A DNA stretch of 64,000 nucleotides from Ichthyophthirius multifiliis. Lineage: Eukaryota > Ciliophora > Oligohymenophorea > Hymenostomatida. Below, piece after piece: positions 47,359 to 60,490 of this stretch. Under the pieces are notes generated by a model that searched no databases, was not told the origin of the DNA, and saw nothing but the letters and a program-made list of their open reading frames with translations. Location: NCBI RefSeq assembly GCF_000220395.1, contig NW_004086990.1:62001-126000 (forward strand). Reading direction: 5' to 3'. Within the stretch, counting starts at the first letter, position 1. Each line of letters opens with the position of its first letter. A program made the translations under genes and the position numbers.

Positions 47359-47752
47359 TTTATCAAATTTTTTTTTATATTAGGTTTTTATTTTTATTTT
47401 TATTAAAAAATATTTGTTTTATATATACTAAAATGAATATATATTAAAAATAATTAATTATAAATTTATTTTTATGATTTAATTAAAAAAAATAAAAACA
47501 TATAATTAAATTAATAAATAATAATAAAAAACATATTCATAAATATAAAACTTTAAAATAATAATTAATTAAAATAATTATAAATTTAATTTAATAACAT
47601 TTAATTTTATTTAAAAAATAAATAAAAAATTATTTTTATTAAAAATAAAATTTAATTATATATCTTATAAAATTATAATGTTAAAATATAAAAATAATAT
47701 TTATTACAAAATATGAAAAATTCTGATTAAAAAAATAAAATAATATATATAA
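47359..47752. promoter_or_regulatory. Upstream region of the PKA-C gene
   Basis: Lies between the PKA-C start and the end of the aldo-keto reductase gene on the same strand. AT-rich, no coding signal; it should contain the PKA-C promoter. Confidence 0.45.
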
Positions 47753-49067
47753 TCAATCAAAATAAGGTATACTACCAAAATCATCTCTAGCATAAGGATC
47801 CTCAACCCTTATATTTTTATCCAAACTTTTTATTAATTAGAAATCTTCTTCACTTAATTAAAACTAAATACTTTCAATATTTTCTTTTAATCTTAAGAAA
47901 TTAGAAGTTTTAGGAATAACAGAAACGCCCAATCTGATTAAGAAATTTAACATAATTTATACAACACTCTTACCATATTTTTCTGAAAGCTTAACAAGTA
48001 AAGAGTTTTTTAAAATATCTCCGCATCTTGCTTTTAAATGAGTTTTATATAAAAATAAATATGTATAATAAAAAAATATATAATAGTAAATAAATTTTTA
48101 TTTATTTATAATTAAAAATTAACATAAGTATAATTATAAAATATATATTATATATATATATATATATTTATTTATAAATATTAAATAAACAAAAAAAATA
48201 TTTATATTTTATATTAATAATATAAAATATATATAAATAAAAAAATAGCAAAATATTTTTATTATAATATATAAATAAAAATATTTATATATATCATTTT
48301 ATAAATATATTATTTTTTATTTAATTAAATATATATATATATGCTTTTATTAATATATTTGTCTATTTATATATTAATATTTATAAATATATATATATAT
48401 AAATATAATTAAATACCTAAAGGAGAATAAGCTACAATATGTATTTTAAATCTTTTACAAAAATCCAAAAGTTTAGGCTATTACAATTAAACATTTAATT
48501 CGATTTAATTACAAACAGGTTTAACTTAACAATATGAAAGTAAATCAAACAAAGACTATACGTTAAAATTTGATACAGCAAGATTTCTAACATATCCTAA
48601 CCTATAACATTATTCAAATTCAGCCCATATTTAATGAACTGGTTTATGAGTTATGACATTATTTTTATCAGGAATATATCCTGGCCAGTGTATATAAATC
48701 ATATCAATATATTATAATTTCAAATCTTTTAAACATTATTAAATTCTTAAAACTGTATTTACAGATTTATAAGGAAATATTTTAGTTGCAATAAATAATT
48801 CTTCCCTTTTATATTCTTCTTCTTTAAAAATATCTTCTAATATTTCACCTATTAAAGCTTCATTTGCGTATGTAATAGCTGTATCTATATGTTTATAACC
48901 AGATTTCAATGCATATCTAATCAATTAATCTAATTATTATTTATCAGTAAGTGTATATGTACCAAGACTATAAAAAAAGATAAGTATTTTTTTTTTATAT
49001 TAAATAACCCGAAGATTGGCATTAAATTACCATTATGCAATATAAATTATTAATCATTATTTAACAT
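47753..49067 (-). CDS. Aldo-keto reductase
   Basis: A cytosolic NAD(P)H-dependent reductase of aldehydes and ketones with a TIM-barrel fold. The ATG at 49067 gives MLNNDQQFILHNGNLMPIFG. A 45-nt intron inside the Gly codon is removed to give FGLGTYTLTD. The catalytic set follows in order: Asp and Tyr in HIDTAITYANEALIG, Lys in ELFIATKIF, and His in YIHWPGYI. Substrate and barrel strands appear as LGYVRNLAVSNFNVQSL, CNQIELNVQLQQPKLLDFC and VAYSPLG. A long AT-rich intron (about 48050-48412) separates the cofactor-binding C-terminal part, SVIPKTSNFLRLKENIES, from the rest. The end is GSIPYFD and TGA 47753-47755. Length (about 290) is usual for AKRs. A specific substrate cannot be inferred. Confidence 0.88.
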
Positions 49068-49583
49068 TTTTTTTATTAAAATTAAAATAAATAAAAAAAA
49101 TTCATTAATTAAAAATAAGATACAATTATTAAATAATAGAAAAAAATAAATAAATAAATAAATAAAAAAATAAAAATAAATAAATAAGTAAATAAATAAA
49201 TAATTATAAATATATATAAAATTATATTATTATATTTATTTATAAATATTAATATTTTCATATATATATATTTTTTTATATGCCTATATGAATATATATA
49301 TATATATATTAATTTTATTATTTTTTTAAAATAAATGTCACATGAAATATATTTAAAATAAAAAAATTTTCTTCTACAATTAGCCACTAATATCTATAAT
49401 AAAAATTCATTTATTAATGAAAATACTCTCATTAAATAGCACATATAAGACTTTAATAATTTTAAAATTTCAAAATAATCATATATTACTAATCTTCCAT
49501 TAATTGAATAAAACAATTAATTTTTTTAAACATTAAATTTAAAATAATTTTTAAATTTTTAAGATCCTTTAATATAATTAGCA
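49068..49583. other. AT-rich intergenic region between divergent genes
   Basis: Contains an (AAAT)n-like stretch (about 49140-49205) and TA runs near 49295-49309. No coding signal. It lies between two divergent start codons and presumably carries both promoters. Confidence 0.5.
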
Positions 49584-51065
49584 ATGAATTATTTGGGAAT
49601 AAATGAATAAGAATTATCTAAAATTTCTGAACCAAAAGATTTTTATTCAATAAAAGAGTCTAAAAATATGTAATTTTAACGTTATATAGGAAGTATAAAT
49701 GAGATTTTATTTAAAATCAATGCAATAGCAAAATAAAGGGAATTTTTATAATAAGATAAAATAAAATAAGGTAATAAAGAAAAAATTGAATAAAGGGAAT
49801 AATAATATATAGATATTTAAAATAAATAATTTTATAAATTTGGAAATAATAAAATTAATTTATCAAGAAGTAGTAGTAGTAGTATAAAAAATTATACTTT
49901 ATACAAATAATTTAAAGAGAAATTAAAAAAATTTAAAATTTAAAGAAACTTTAATGAAAAGTTATTTATTGAAAATGAAATTAAATATTAATTTCTAGAA
50001 TAAAAAAAAAAATTGAAAAATGAATAAGCTGAAAATGCAAAAAAAAATTTTTTTTTGGAAATAAAAAAGAAAGCTGAAAAAATATCAGAAAACGTATAAT
50101 AAAAAAGGATTTCTCAATTTTTTAAATAAGCGAAAAGTTTAGAAGATAGAGTCGAAAAAATATAGGAAATTCAAAAAAGCTATGAAAAAAGCCAAGAAAA
50201 TGCTACTTTAAAGAAAAAGCTTTTATATAATAAAATCTTTCACATAAATTAATAAAAAAAATAGGATTATTTGAAAAGAGAAGAAATCAAAATTCTTTAA
50301 TTTATTGATAATTATGCTAACTCATAAATACAAACGTAAAAAATAAACGAGAAAATAAACCAAAAAGCAATTAAGAGTTTCTATTCTACTTTTTAAAGGC
50401 AAAATAAGCTTTAATTAAGTAATAAATAAATAAATGAAACCTACTTAAAATATCAGTAAGATTTAAAAATGGACAATTTATAAAAATAATAAAAATATGT
50501 TAATAAAATAGTTCGCGTAAATAATTTATTGCAAGATATAAAAACAGAAAGATCTCGAAAAACAGAAAAAAGTAATGATAAAATATTGAAAAAAAAAGAA
50601 TAAAATCAATTAAAAGTTAAAAAATAAAAGTTGATTTCGAAAATAAAATAAATAATTAATCTTTTGAAAATCAGGAAAAACTCAAAAAAATATGTTTTAT
50701 AAAACTATTAAGTTAAAATAGATAACAGAATCTATTAAAAAAAATTTCTAGTTAAATAAAATAATAATATTTATAATAATCTTATTCAAAAATAGTAACA
50801 TGATTAAAAATGCAAATAATATTTAATTAATGAATAGGAAATTAAACTTAAACTTAGAAAAGAAAAAGAAGAATATTATGAAAATATATAAAAAAATCTT
50901 ATTTTTAAAGTATATTAATCTAAATAAAACGAAAGAAATATTACTTAATTACATAAATCGAATTTAGATCTTAATGAATATATAGAAAATAATGATATTT
51001 TTTATAAGCTTACTTATAGATTGAAATAAAATAATGGATTTACAAAAGAAAACTCTTCTTTTTGA
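49584..51065 (+). CDS. Coiled-coil protein, 493 residues, intronless
   Basis: One uninterrupted frame from ATG 49584 (MNYLGINEQELSKIS) to TGA 51063-51065. After about 110 residues and a five-Ser run (SRSSSSS) the protein is one long helix rich in Lys, Glu, Gln and Asn: LEDRVEKIQEIQKSYEKSQE, LQFIDNYANSQIQ and KERSRKTEKSNDKI-type segments. The C-terminus is short and non-helical (NNGFTKENSSF). There is no membrane segment or catalytic motif. Domain order (short head, serine linker, long rod) suggests a cytoskeletal or centrosomal/ciliary structural protein, by analogy only. It diverges from the AKR gene and converges with the next coiled-coil gene. Confidence 0.75.
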
Positions 51066-51311
51066 TTTTTTTTGTATTTATTTAATTTATTAATCAAATT
51101 AATATAATTATATATTATTTTTAAATTATAAGTAATTTAAAAAATAAATTATTTATTTAATATATATACTATATTTATTTTAAAATATTTTATTGAACAA
51201 ATAATTTATATAATTATTATAAATAATTTTTATTTAAAAAAAGTAAGGTTTTTTATCCGAAATAATTTTAAATTTTATATTAAAATAAAATAAATTAATT
51301 GTTAAAAAATT

Positions 51312-52497
51312 TCATTTATATTACTATTGTTATTGGTTTTCTTAATTGTCTTTATTTAATTCTTATAATTAAAATTACTAAATTTTATTTTATTGTATTG
51401 TAAAATAAGTATTTTTAAAAGTTTAAAACTCAGAATCAAATTTTTCATTTGAATTTTGTCTTGTTTTTTCTAATTCTATTTATTATTAATTTTCATTTAA
51501 AGTCTATTTTTACACATAATTTAAAAAAAAAAATATATTTATTTTAAGACTATTTTTTTTTTTTTTTAAGTTAATTTTATAAAAGACAAAAATAAACAAA
51601 AAAATGAAAAAAAAAATGAGATATTGCATTTTTTTTTATTACATTTTTAAAAATAAATATATAAATAAAAAAGAAAATCTTTATATGTATAAAATTATAA
51701 AAATTACCAATTAACGTTAATTAATTTAAATATTTAAATTATTATTCTTTATTAAATCATTTAAAGAGTTAATTTCATTTTTCGAATTTAAAAGTAATTC
51801 TTACAATTACTTTATTTATATTTTTTACTTTTCTTTTGTACTTCTTAACATTATCAATTATTTTTTATATTCCTTTTTAAATATGAATATTTTAAAATAA
51901 AAAAAAATACATATAATTATTATTATTATTATATCTATTAACATTATAATAATTAATATTAAAGTTATAATTCTTAATATTCGGAAATGTTTTCTTATTA
52001 ATCAATTTTTAGGAAATAAATTTACTATCCTTATTGTTAAACTAATTTTTAATTAATATCTAAATGTTTTTATATTCTATTTATTTATATTTCATAATTT
52101 TCCTAAAATGAGATAAATATTTAAAATTTAAAAAAAATAACAAAAAAAATATATATATAAATATATATAAATATATATATATATACATATACATATATAA
52201 TATTTTTATATAATTAATTATTTATTTATATACTATTCTTTTATTTGAATTTTAATCTTCTAATAAAAATTATGTATGTACTTTTTCTAAATTACAGTAT
52301 CTTTCGTACCATAATGATTATTTTTTTTATTAATCTTTTAGTTCATTTACTAATTTTAAATTTTCATTTTTTTACTATTCAAATGCGTATTCTTATTTTT
52401 CTTTAAATTTTTTCATTTAAATAATTAGATTTTCTTAATCTTATATTATTTTACGAAGTTTTTCATTTTCTTCTTGTAAATTATTTTAATATTACAT
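51312..52497 (-). CDS. Short coiled-coil protein
   Basis: The ATG at 52497 gives MQYQNNLQEENEKLRKII. The first exon continues as IIQMKKFKEKQEYAFEQQ and SLWYERYCNLEKVHTQF. After an intron the sequence runs ENYEIQINRIQKHLDINQK and KIDQQENISEYQELQ. A further exon holds QLIMLRSTKEKQKIQIKQL and NEINSLNDLI. The last reads IELEKTRQNSNEKFDSEF and ends QQQQQYK before TGA 51312-51314. Each piece is a heptad-patterned helix. Introns near 52105-52255, 51895-51960 and 51520-51715 are AT-rich. The total is about 250 residues. The function is unknown; a structural coiled coil is likely. Confidence 0.65.
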
Positions 52498-52741
52498 ATT
52501 AATAATATATTTACAAATAAATTAATATAATTCTTATTTATATTATTTTTATAAAAAACATACAAAATTAATAAAATAATATATATAATAATTATATATT
52601 TTAAAAAAAAATAATGATACAAATTTATATATTTACTAAACAAATAACATATATATTACTTTATAATTATATATATATATTACTTTAATTATGCATATAT
52701 ATATATATATATATATATCCTTTATTTTTTTATAATTGTAA

Positions 52742-54370
52742 ATGCGAGAATTTAAAATATTTTATTAATTTTCAGATGAATAATAAACCGAAGATGAAGA
52801 TTTAAGTCCTTAATACGAAATTAATTTAAGCGAAGATATAAGTAGTGGTGAATTAGATCGTTTAAACTACGAATATTTATTGGAATATTTAAGGCAAAGC
52901 AACTGGGATTTTATGGAAGATGATATTTAAATGTATGATTAGGAAAAATAATAATGGGTAAAAATAAATGATCAGTTTTGTATATATTTTACAAGCGATA
53001 ATGAAGAGATAGAATAAAATTTGACATTGTTATTAAGGCGAAAAAATACTTAGAAAAGTTATAGAGGACAAAAGCAATCATTAATAGAATCAATAAAAGT
53101 GTTAGAATAAGAAATATAAGATTTGAAAAAAGAAAATTTTTAAATAAAATAATTATATTCAAATTTGAGCGGATAAATAATGAATATTGTAAATTAAAAA
53201 ATTTCATAATTATTAACTTCCTATTAAGATATGACACCTTAATTAAAGAGAATGTGCTAAAAGCCAACAAATAATAATAAAATTATTTAACAAAATTCTT
53301 CTTAAATAAATACTAATAATAGTATCATATAATAAACTAAAGACGAAGAAATTGAGCCTTTATTTTTCACAAAAAATAGTTCGTAAGAAACTTCGCAAAA
53401 AAATGCAAAAACAGTCAATTTATTCTAAAATATTGTTTCAAATAATTAAAATACTTTCGAGTTTTTTAAACAAGATTAAATTGTTTCTTCAAATAATGAA
53501 AATATGAATACAAATAATAATAATAAAATTAAATCTAATGAGTTTTTAAAAAATAATAATTTCTCGTTTCATTCTTAGTTTTTTTAATAGTAAAGCAATT
53601 TAAGTTTCAGTACTCCGAAAATAGAAGATCATAATAAATAAATGGGGATTTTATCAAATATAAATTAATTTGATAAAAAAGAAAGCATAATTTAAAAAGT
53701 AATTCATTCTTAATAATAAATTACGGATATTACTATTATGTTTAGTGAACCTTTAGTTAAAAAAACAAGCGAGAGTAAATATTTTCCTGTTTAAAAATAA
53801 ATAGAATATGAATATGAGATTTAATAGTTATACGATTAATTAAAATAAACCAATAAGTAAATAAAATTAGATATATTAACAGCGAATTTTGATAATTTGG
53901 AAAAAACGATAAATCGAAATTGCCCCATTTTGCATATTTTATGCAATGGAGATTATTCTGAACATCTATAAACGTTTTATTTAGAATTTGAAGATGAGGA
54001 AAGTAAACTAGACTACCTAACTGCAAACCGTTTAAAAGATTTTTTTAAAAACAAACAAAATCCAATAAAATTAGTATATATAGTCTCTTGTTAATCAGAA
54101 GAAGTCCTTTAAATGATAAAAGAAATCAAATTTCCTTTCATAGTCGTTATACATTCAGATCCTACACTAGAAGACTAAGCTGCATAATTATTCTAGGCGA
54201 GTTTTTATACATAAATTTTTCTAGCAGGAAATACCATTATGGGAGCTTTTAAATCAGCTAAATCATCCGTTTAAGCTTAATTTTAAGATTCAGATTGCTT
54301 TACTTGTTGCTGTTCTCATCCTCATTCTGAAAATTGTGAGTGGTATATAAATATATATTATATATACATT

Positions 54371-54411
<41 letters not shown>

Positions 54412-57400
54412 ATATCTATATCTATATATATATATTATGTTTTTTTTTATTTTATTATTTAGGTTTATTTTTGCAATGAATAATGGATTTTCGAAAGCTC
54501 ATTAATTACATAAAAGTGTATGTATATGTAAGAATTAAAATTAATTATTACATAATCATTTTTGCGATTGGGCTAGGGATTATATGAGGGAGTATGCTGA
54601 AATGGAGGGTGTAGATGAATATTTATAGGAAAAATACTTAAATTAAGAGGAAATATATGCATGCTGTCGTTAAGAAAATAGTAAATATTAGCATAATATT
54701 TAAAGTAAATTTAAGATATATTGCAATGAAGATGGAGAGAATACGCATTTGATAACCGGAATTCCGGATGGGGATGCTATTTTGAGGTCTTTTTTGGAAT
54801 TTTAACACCATATTTTCAAGATCAGAGTCAATTATATGGAAGAAATATTGAGATTTTTCAAGTGTTTTAAAATCTGACAAACTAGAAAAGAAAAGTGAAA
54901 TTTATTTTCATTTACGGAGAATTGGGATCTGGGAAAACTGCGATGAGTAAAAAAGCTGCGAAATATTTGAAAGAAAGAGGATATATAGACGATGTTATTA
55001 TTGAAGATTTTGAAGGCGTAAAAACCAAAATTACGAAATTCGAATAAAAAATGAGAAGATATTTGCCTTCTAAAGAATTAGCTTATGCTTAATTTAAAGG
55101 GAAAAAAGTACTTTTTATTCTTGATAATTGTGATGATTTGATAAAATATAATTAAGAAAAAATCGAATAAACGCTTATTGATTATGCATAGAATACTCAA
55201 TATGTTAAGTTTATTATAATTTCTAATAATAATCATATTTTAAAGTTGAAATAATTCTATTTTTCGTTCCATTTATCTAATTTAGATGAGTTTTCAGCTA
55301 GTCAAATTATTTGGTATTATTCATAAGATGTGCTAAATGAGAAAAGATTTGATAAAAAATTCAATTTAGAATTTTAGTAGTTAATTTAAATTATGCCAAA
55401 ATCACCTAAATCAATTATGGAAACTGTTCAAAGTATTAATCAAAATACGGAAATTTAGTCTATTTTGAGATCTCTTAAAGATAAGTAATTAACTGATAAA
55501 TAAAAAGACTTAACTATGTTTAATTTATCTATAAGGTTATATATATATATATATATATTGTTTTATTTTATTTTATTTTTAAAAAAAGTGAATTAAAAAA
55601 TAAAGATATAGAGGCTTATAAAATGCTTTTGATTATAAGTTTATTTCCTCATGGGGTTAGTGTGGAAGATTTTATTTAATTAGAAAAAAAGAAAAAAATA
55701 CCTCATAATTGGATCAAGATTATTTAAAATTTAACTAATTATTAAAGCAATAATGATATATAGAAATAAATAAATGAAGAAAATAATTAATAAGACGAAA
55801 TACTAAGCAATTTAGGACTAAAAAGAGTTCAAAGTAAAATTTAATAACTTAAAAAGATTGCTGAAGAAGAATTCTAGCATAATTTAGAAGAAGATGATTA
55901 CGATAATGACAAATAATAAGAATAATTACATAACTATAATAAATTTAAGAATGGGTAGTATTTTTGGATGAGTATAAATAGAAAAAAACATAATATAATA
56001 ACATTTAAAATAAAAAAATTTGTCTCCGAACAATTAAAATAGCCTTTATATAAAAAAGATATATTTACACAAGAATTAATTGTGTTGGAATATTTATCTA
56101 ATTTCGGGAAAAAATTACTTAATAGTATAAAATAAAATTAATAATATAAGGAAAAATTAATCGAATGTTCATCAATTAGTGTTTGTGGGGTTTTCGGAAT
56201 TTCCTGTAGTTAATAAAAAAGTATGAAATATTCAAGCTAAAAAATAAAATCTTAATTAAATATATATTTAAATTCAAGTGGAGATGAAAGTGGTTAAAGT
56301 GATGAAAATTAAATTCTTAATATGAGTTAGGAATTTTATAAACTGTAAAACAGAAACAGTATAGTACTTAATGAAAATAATAATAATAATACTATTTAGT
56401 TAAATGATAAATTTTCACCTTCAGATATTTTCAAAATTCATGAAGAAAATCTTTATTCTTATTTAAATGTTGATGATCATATTGATATTATTTAACATAT
56501 AAGTTATTTATATTTTAAAAATTTTTTTTGTTTAAAATTTTTTTTTTTTTTTTTATTTTTATTTTTAGAAAGTAATGGTTGTAATAAATAATAAAAATAA
56601 CATTTAAGAAAAATAATTTGCGATTTATGTATTAATATTCCTTCTATTCATAAATTGTTGGATAATTTGTCAATTAGTGAAGAATAATGTTCATAAGCTG
56701 AACATTTATTAGATGAACTTTTTAAAAATAAATAAAATTTTTAGTTTTATCTTGCAAAATCTAAGCTTTATTTTTTAAGAATATCTGTTTTATTTGAAAA
56801 GATGTTTCAAGAAGATGAAAAAGATATTTAATAAATTAATTATATGAACCATATATTTACTAATCTCTAAGAATTAATTCTATAAATTTAAAAGTTAGCC
56901 AACAAAGATGAAAACAGCAGTAAAAATTTAATGTATTTTTTTTTTAAATAAATAAATTTAAAAATTACACTATATATATAAAAAAGCTTATACAAAAAGA
57001 AATATAAAATAAATATAAAAAATATAGAGAAATGATAGAAGCAGAAAAAAATTTCGTAATAGGATCTATATTATTTGAATATTTAAATTAATAATAAGAT
57101 TAAATTAAATTAGTATAAAGTCATATAGCAGCTTTAGACTAACATTTCCGAATTCCTAAAGAAAAATAGCATTCAATTCGTTCTCGATTATAATTTTTGG
57201 ACGAATCCTTATTTCCATTAAGTTTATAAAGGTTAGAGTATTTAGAAAATCATTAATTAATAGATGATAAAATGTATATTAAAATAAGCTAATAATCAAT
57301 TTAAATTTTGAAATCCAAAATTTATTTATAAGCTACTCGCATTTAATTGGTTATTAAAGGTTTTTTTATATAAAACTATACGAATTAATTGTAAAAGTCA

Positions 57401-60393
57401 ATAAAAATTTTCTAATAAAGCGAACTTTTAAGTCTTATGATTTAAGCTAGTTTAGTTTATTGCTAAAAATAATTAAATGATTATTAAAAAGTTAGATAAA
57501 ATGAATGTAAGGTTGCTGATTTGATTTTCCTAAAGAAATAAATTATTGAACCAGCTATTAATGCTTCTAAAATTGTAAATAAAATTTATTTTTATCATGT
57601 TTTAATATAAATTTAGAATAAACTAACTAGTTTAGAAGCAGATTGTAAACAAAGAATTAGTGAAATTAATTAATAACTTTATATTTTAAGTTCTAATGTA
57701 TTTTAATTTATGAAATCTTCACCTTTAATTAAAGACAAAAATGTACCTTTTGGTTAAACTACTCGATTAAGATAATTATTTAAACATAGATTAATAGGTA
57801 AAACATAAAAATTATAAATATATATATATATATAGATATGATTAGTTAGAAAAAGAAAGAAATAAACATAAAATTTGAAGTTTAAACCAAAAAAAATTTC
57901 AATAAAAGCTTACAAAGAGGTTCAAAAGTAAAATTAATTTTTTATTAAAAAAAATTTTAAAAAATGAAATAAAAAGCTTATGTGTATTACATGTGATGAA
58001 GCAGAAGAAGATGGAATTATAATAGAAGATGATAAATTACCCTATATGAAAGTTTATAAAGAGCAAGAAATAGAAGATTATTATATGCAAAATTATGACT
58101 AATTTGGATAAATCGAAATACTTATTTTTGCAACTCCAAACGGAATTTAATTAAAAGATATGATGATAAGAATTATATAGAAAATTAATTAATCTATGTT
58201 TAAAACAAGGAGTAAAATATAAGATATTGAAAGTAATTTTTTATTTATAAACATGATTAATTATATGTATAAATAAATATTTAGATAATTGTGAATTAAA
58301 AAAAATACCAACAATAATAGCTTTTTAGTTTAAAAATAAACAATAATATTAATCGAAAACATGTATAGATGGAAAATAAAAAGAATTTGTTTATGACGAT
58401 TTTTATATTTAGTTTTTGAAGGAATATTCCACTTAATGCTTTATTTTTGAGTTTATTAATTAAATTACTCAAGACTAATATTAAAATTAATAACATTTTA
58501 TTTAAAATGCTTACTAAAAGGCCCATTAAATGATGCTTCAGTAAATAATAAAAATATGTAGTGAAGAAATTAAAAATGAAGATGATTTTTATAGATTATT
58601 AGGAGATGGACCTATTTTATTCTCTTCTAATGATTGGAATATTAAGTATATTATATTTATATTTATTTAATATTTTTTTATATATAAAGCTTTTTCTAAT
58701 TTAAAAATGGAGAAACTATAGATATTACTTCTGAAAAACCACCAACTAATATTTAGCACGATTTTTTAAGAATATCAGGAAGGCATTAAGATATATATAC
58801 TATAATATAAAATGTACTGTAAAAACCTGTTAATATTTTTGGGGAATAGGGAGTAGGAAAATCAATTTTAGGTTAATAAGTAAATTAACAAAAATTAATA
58901 ATTTATAATTTATTTTATTTTAATTAAAAAAGATTGCTTATTATACATTTACTAAAAATGTGTTTAGTTATGGAATATACATTTTTGATTTGAAAAAACT
59001 TGGGAATTTCAACAATAATTTAAAAATGTATATGGATTCGATTTTAGGATAAGATTTTAGTTAAGACATGAATGAATACTTTAAAAAACAATAAATATTA
59101 TTAATATTCGATAATTTTGATTACATAATATAAAAGAAGTAGGCATAAAAATAAGTTGAATATTATGAATTGATATTTTCTTAACTTTAAAAATTTAATA
59201 TTCATCATATTCTTATTACATAGAAAAGCCTGCATTATTTATTTTAAAAATCAAATAATTATGAATTATATATAAATAAAAATATGTACTATCATCAAAT
59301 AAAGCCTTTCAATGAAAAAGAAGCACTAAATTTTATGGACTCATTAATTGATTTAGATAATATAAGTAAATAGAAGATATTTTAAATGAGAAAATCCCAT
59401 TTGCAAATATTTGAATAATCTAAAGGAAATCCTAAAAAAATAATATTGAACTTTAAATAATTATATGGGAAAATTGCAATTCCTTAAATTTTAAAATTTC
59501 ATTCAAAAACATAAATTTTATAAAAAAATATTAGTAATTAGCATATATAGAGAACTGCATTTTCGAATCCTAATAAAAATGTAAACAAATAAGATTAAAT
59601 ATGTTAAACTTAATAATAATTGAAATTGAAATTGAAATAGCCTTCAAATTTGATATAAAGGTAGCACACTTATGAAAATCAAAATTTATAGTAAGGGTTG
59701 GAAAATTATTAATTTTAAATTAATAATAAATATGTTTTTTAGAAATAAAATTAAAGCTTTTTAAATGATTAGTCTTTTAGTGATTGTAAAAGTGTAAATG
59801 AATCTTAATAATTATTAAAATATAGATAATAGAGTTCCTAAAAATCTAAGCAATTAGATAATTAGAAATAATAATAATAAAAAAATAAAAATAATTAAAT
59901 TAGAGATAAAAGTAATAGTTTGAAATAATAAATATCTCCTATAAATAGAGATTAGCAATAATAACATTAATAATAGGAATAAAATTTGGAAAATTCTTAA
60001 TTTGAATAATAAGGGTTTTTTCATAATTTGGAAAATAATTTATAAGAAAATTATACATAATAATTAAAAAACATATTAACACTAACTATTTGTGAAAGTT
60101 AAGAAAAATAGAATATAAAAGAAGATGATTTTGAAGATGTTACAAGTAGTGATAAAAGTCATAATAAAAATTCATTAAATAATATTAATGATAAAAATAA
60201 TTATAATAGAAGAAGAAAAAAAAAGGCTGAAAATTCAGGAGCATAAAAAATAAAATACAAAAAAAAACAGAAAATAAATATAATAGTTATAAAGATAATA
60301 AGAATTAAATAAATGATTAATGAAAAATAATAAAAAAAAAATTAAAATTAAAAAAAAAAAATTAAAAATTCTAATATAAAATATATATTTTGA
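52742..60393 (+). CDS. Giant CHAT-STAND (NLR-like) protein with two ATPase modules
   Basis: CHAT domains are caspase/separase-fold proteases; STAND ATPases are nucleotide switches of NLR and apoptosome type. ATG 52742 opens MREFKIFYQFSDEQQTED. After about 320 Asn/Gln-rich residues comes a CHAT-like domain (about 53720-54300): PILHILCNGDYSEHL, LEFEDEES, VYIVSCQSEEV, FIVVIHSDPTLED and FLAGNTIMGAFKSA. A Cys/His-rich linker (CFTCCCSHPHSENC, CRQEN, YCNEDGEN) and an NB-ARC start (QLYGRNIEIFQ) follow. Walker A is GELGSGKT (54916-54939), Walker B VLFILDNCDDL, sensor KFIIISNNN. Helical repeats run to about 57790. A 49-nt phase-0 intron (about 57931-57979) then leads to a degenerate second CHAT-like stretch (IPTIIAFQF, YDDFYIQFL), STAND 2 (LRISGRHQDI, GEQGVGKS, LLIFDNFDYI) and a Gln-rich tail to TGA 60391-60393. 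If that intron is false, there are two adjacent genes. Confidence 0.75.
54381..54409. repeat. (TA)n tract in an intron of the CHAT-STAND gene
   Basis: TA dinucleotide repeat followed by TATC units, inside the roughly 120-nt intron (about 54342-54462) that splits a Trp codon at the end of the CHAT-linker exon. Confidence 0.75.
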
Positions 60394-60434
60394 TTATTAA
60401 AAGATAAATATAAAATATTTTTTTTATAATATAT

Positions 60435-60490
60435 AATTTAATTTAATTTAATTTAATTTAATTTAATTTAATTTAATTAAATTTAATTTA
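60435..60490. repeat. (TTTAA)n pentanucleotide repeat
   Basis: About nine nearly perfect tandem copies of AATTT just downstream of the CHAT-STAND gene, ending in a slightly shifted copy. Confidence 0.8.

Noticed and set aside
54638-54880. Minus-strand frame starting MSDFKTLEKSQYFF
   Set aside because: Antisense of the linker/NB-ARC junction of the CHAT-STAND gene, whose plus-strand frame carries YCNEDGEN and QLYGRNIEIF.
52742-58000. Ending the first CHAT-STAND gene at TGA 57994-57996 as a separate gene
   Set aside because: Possible, but the terminal frame there degenerates into low-complexity Lys/Gln, while a phase-0 GT..AG intron joins directly to good coding sequence of the second module; kept as the alternative model.
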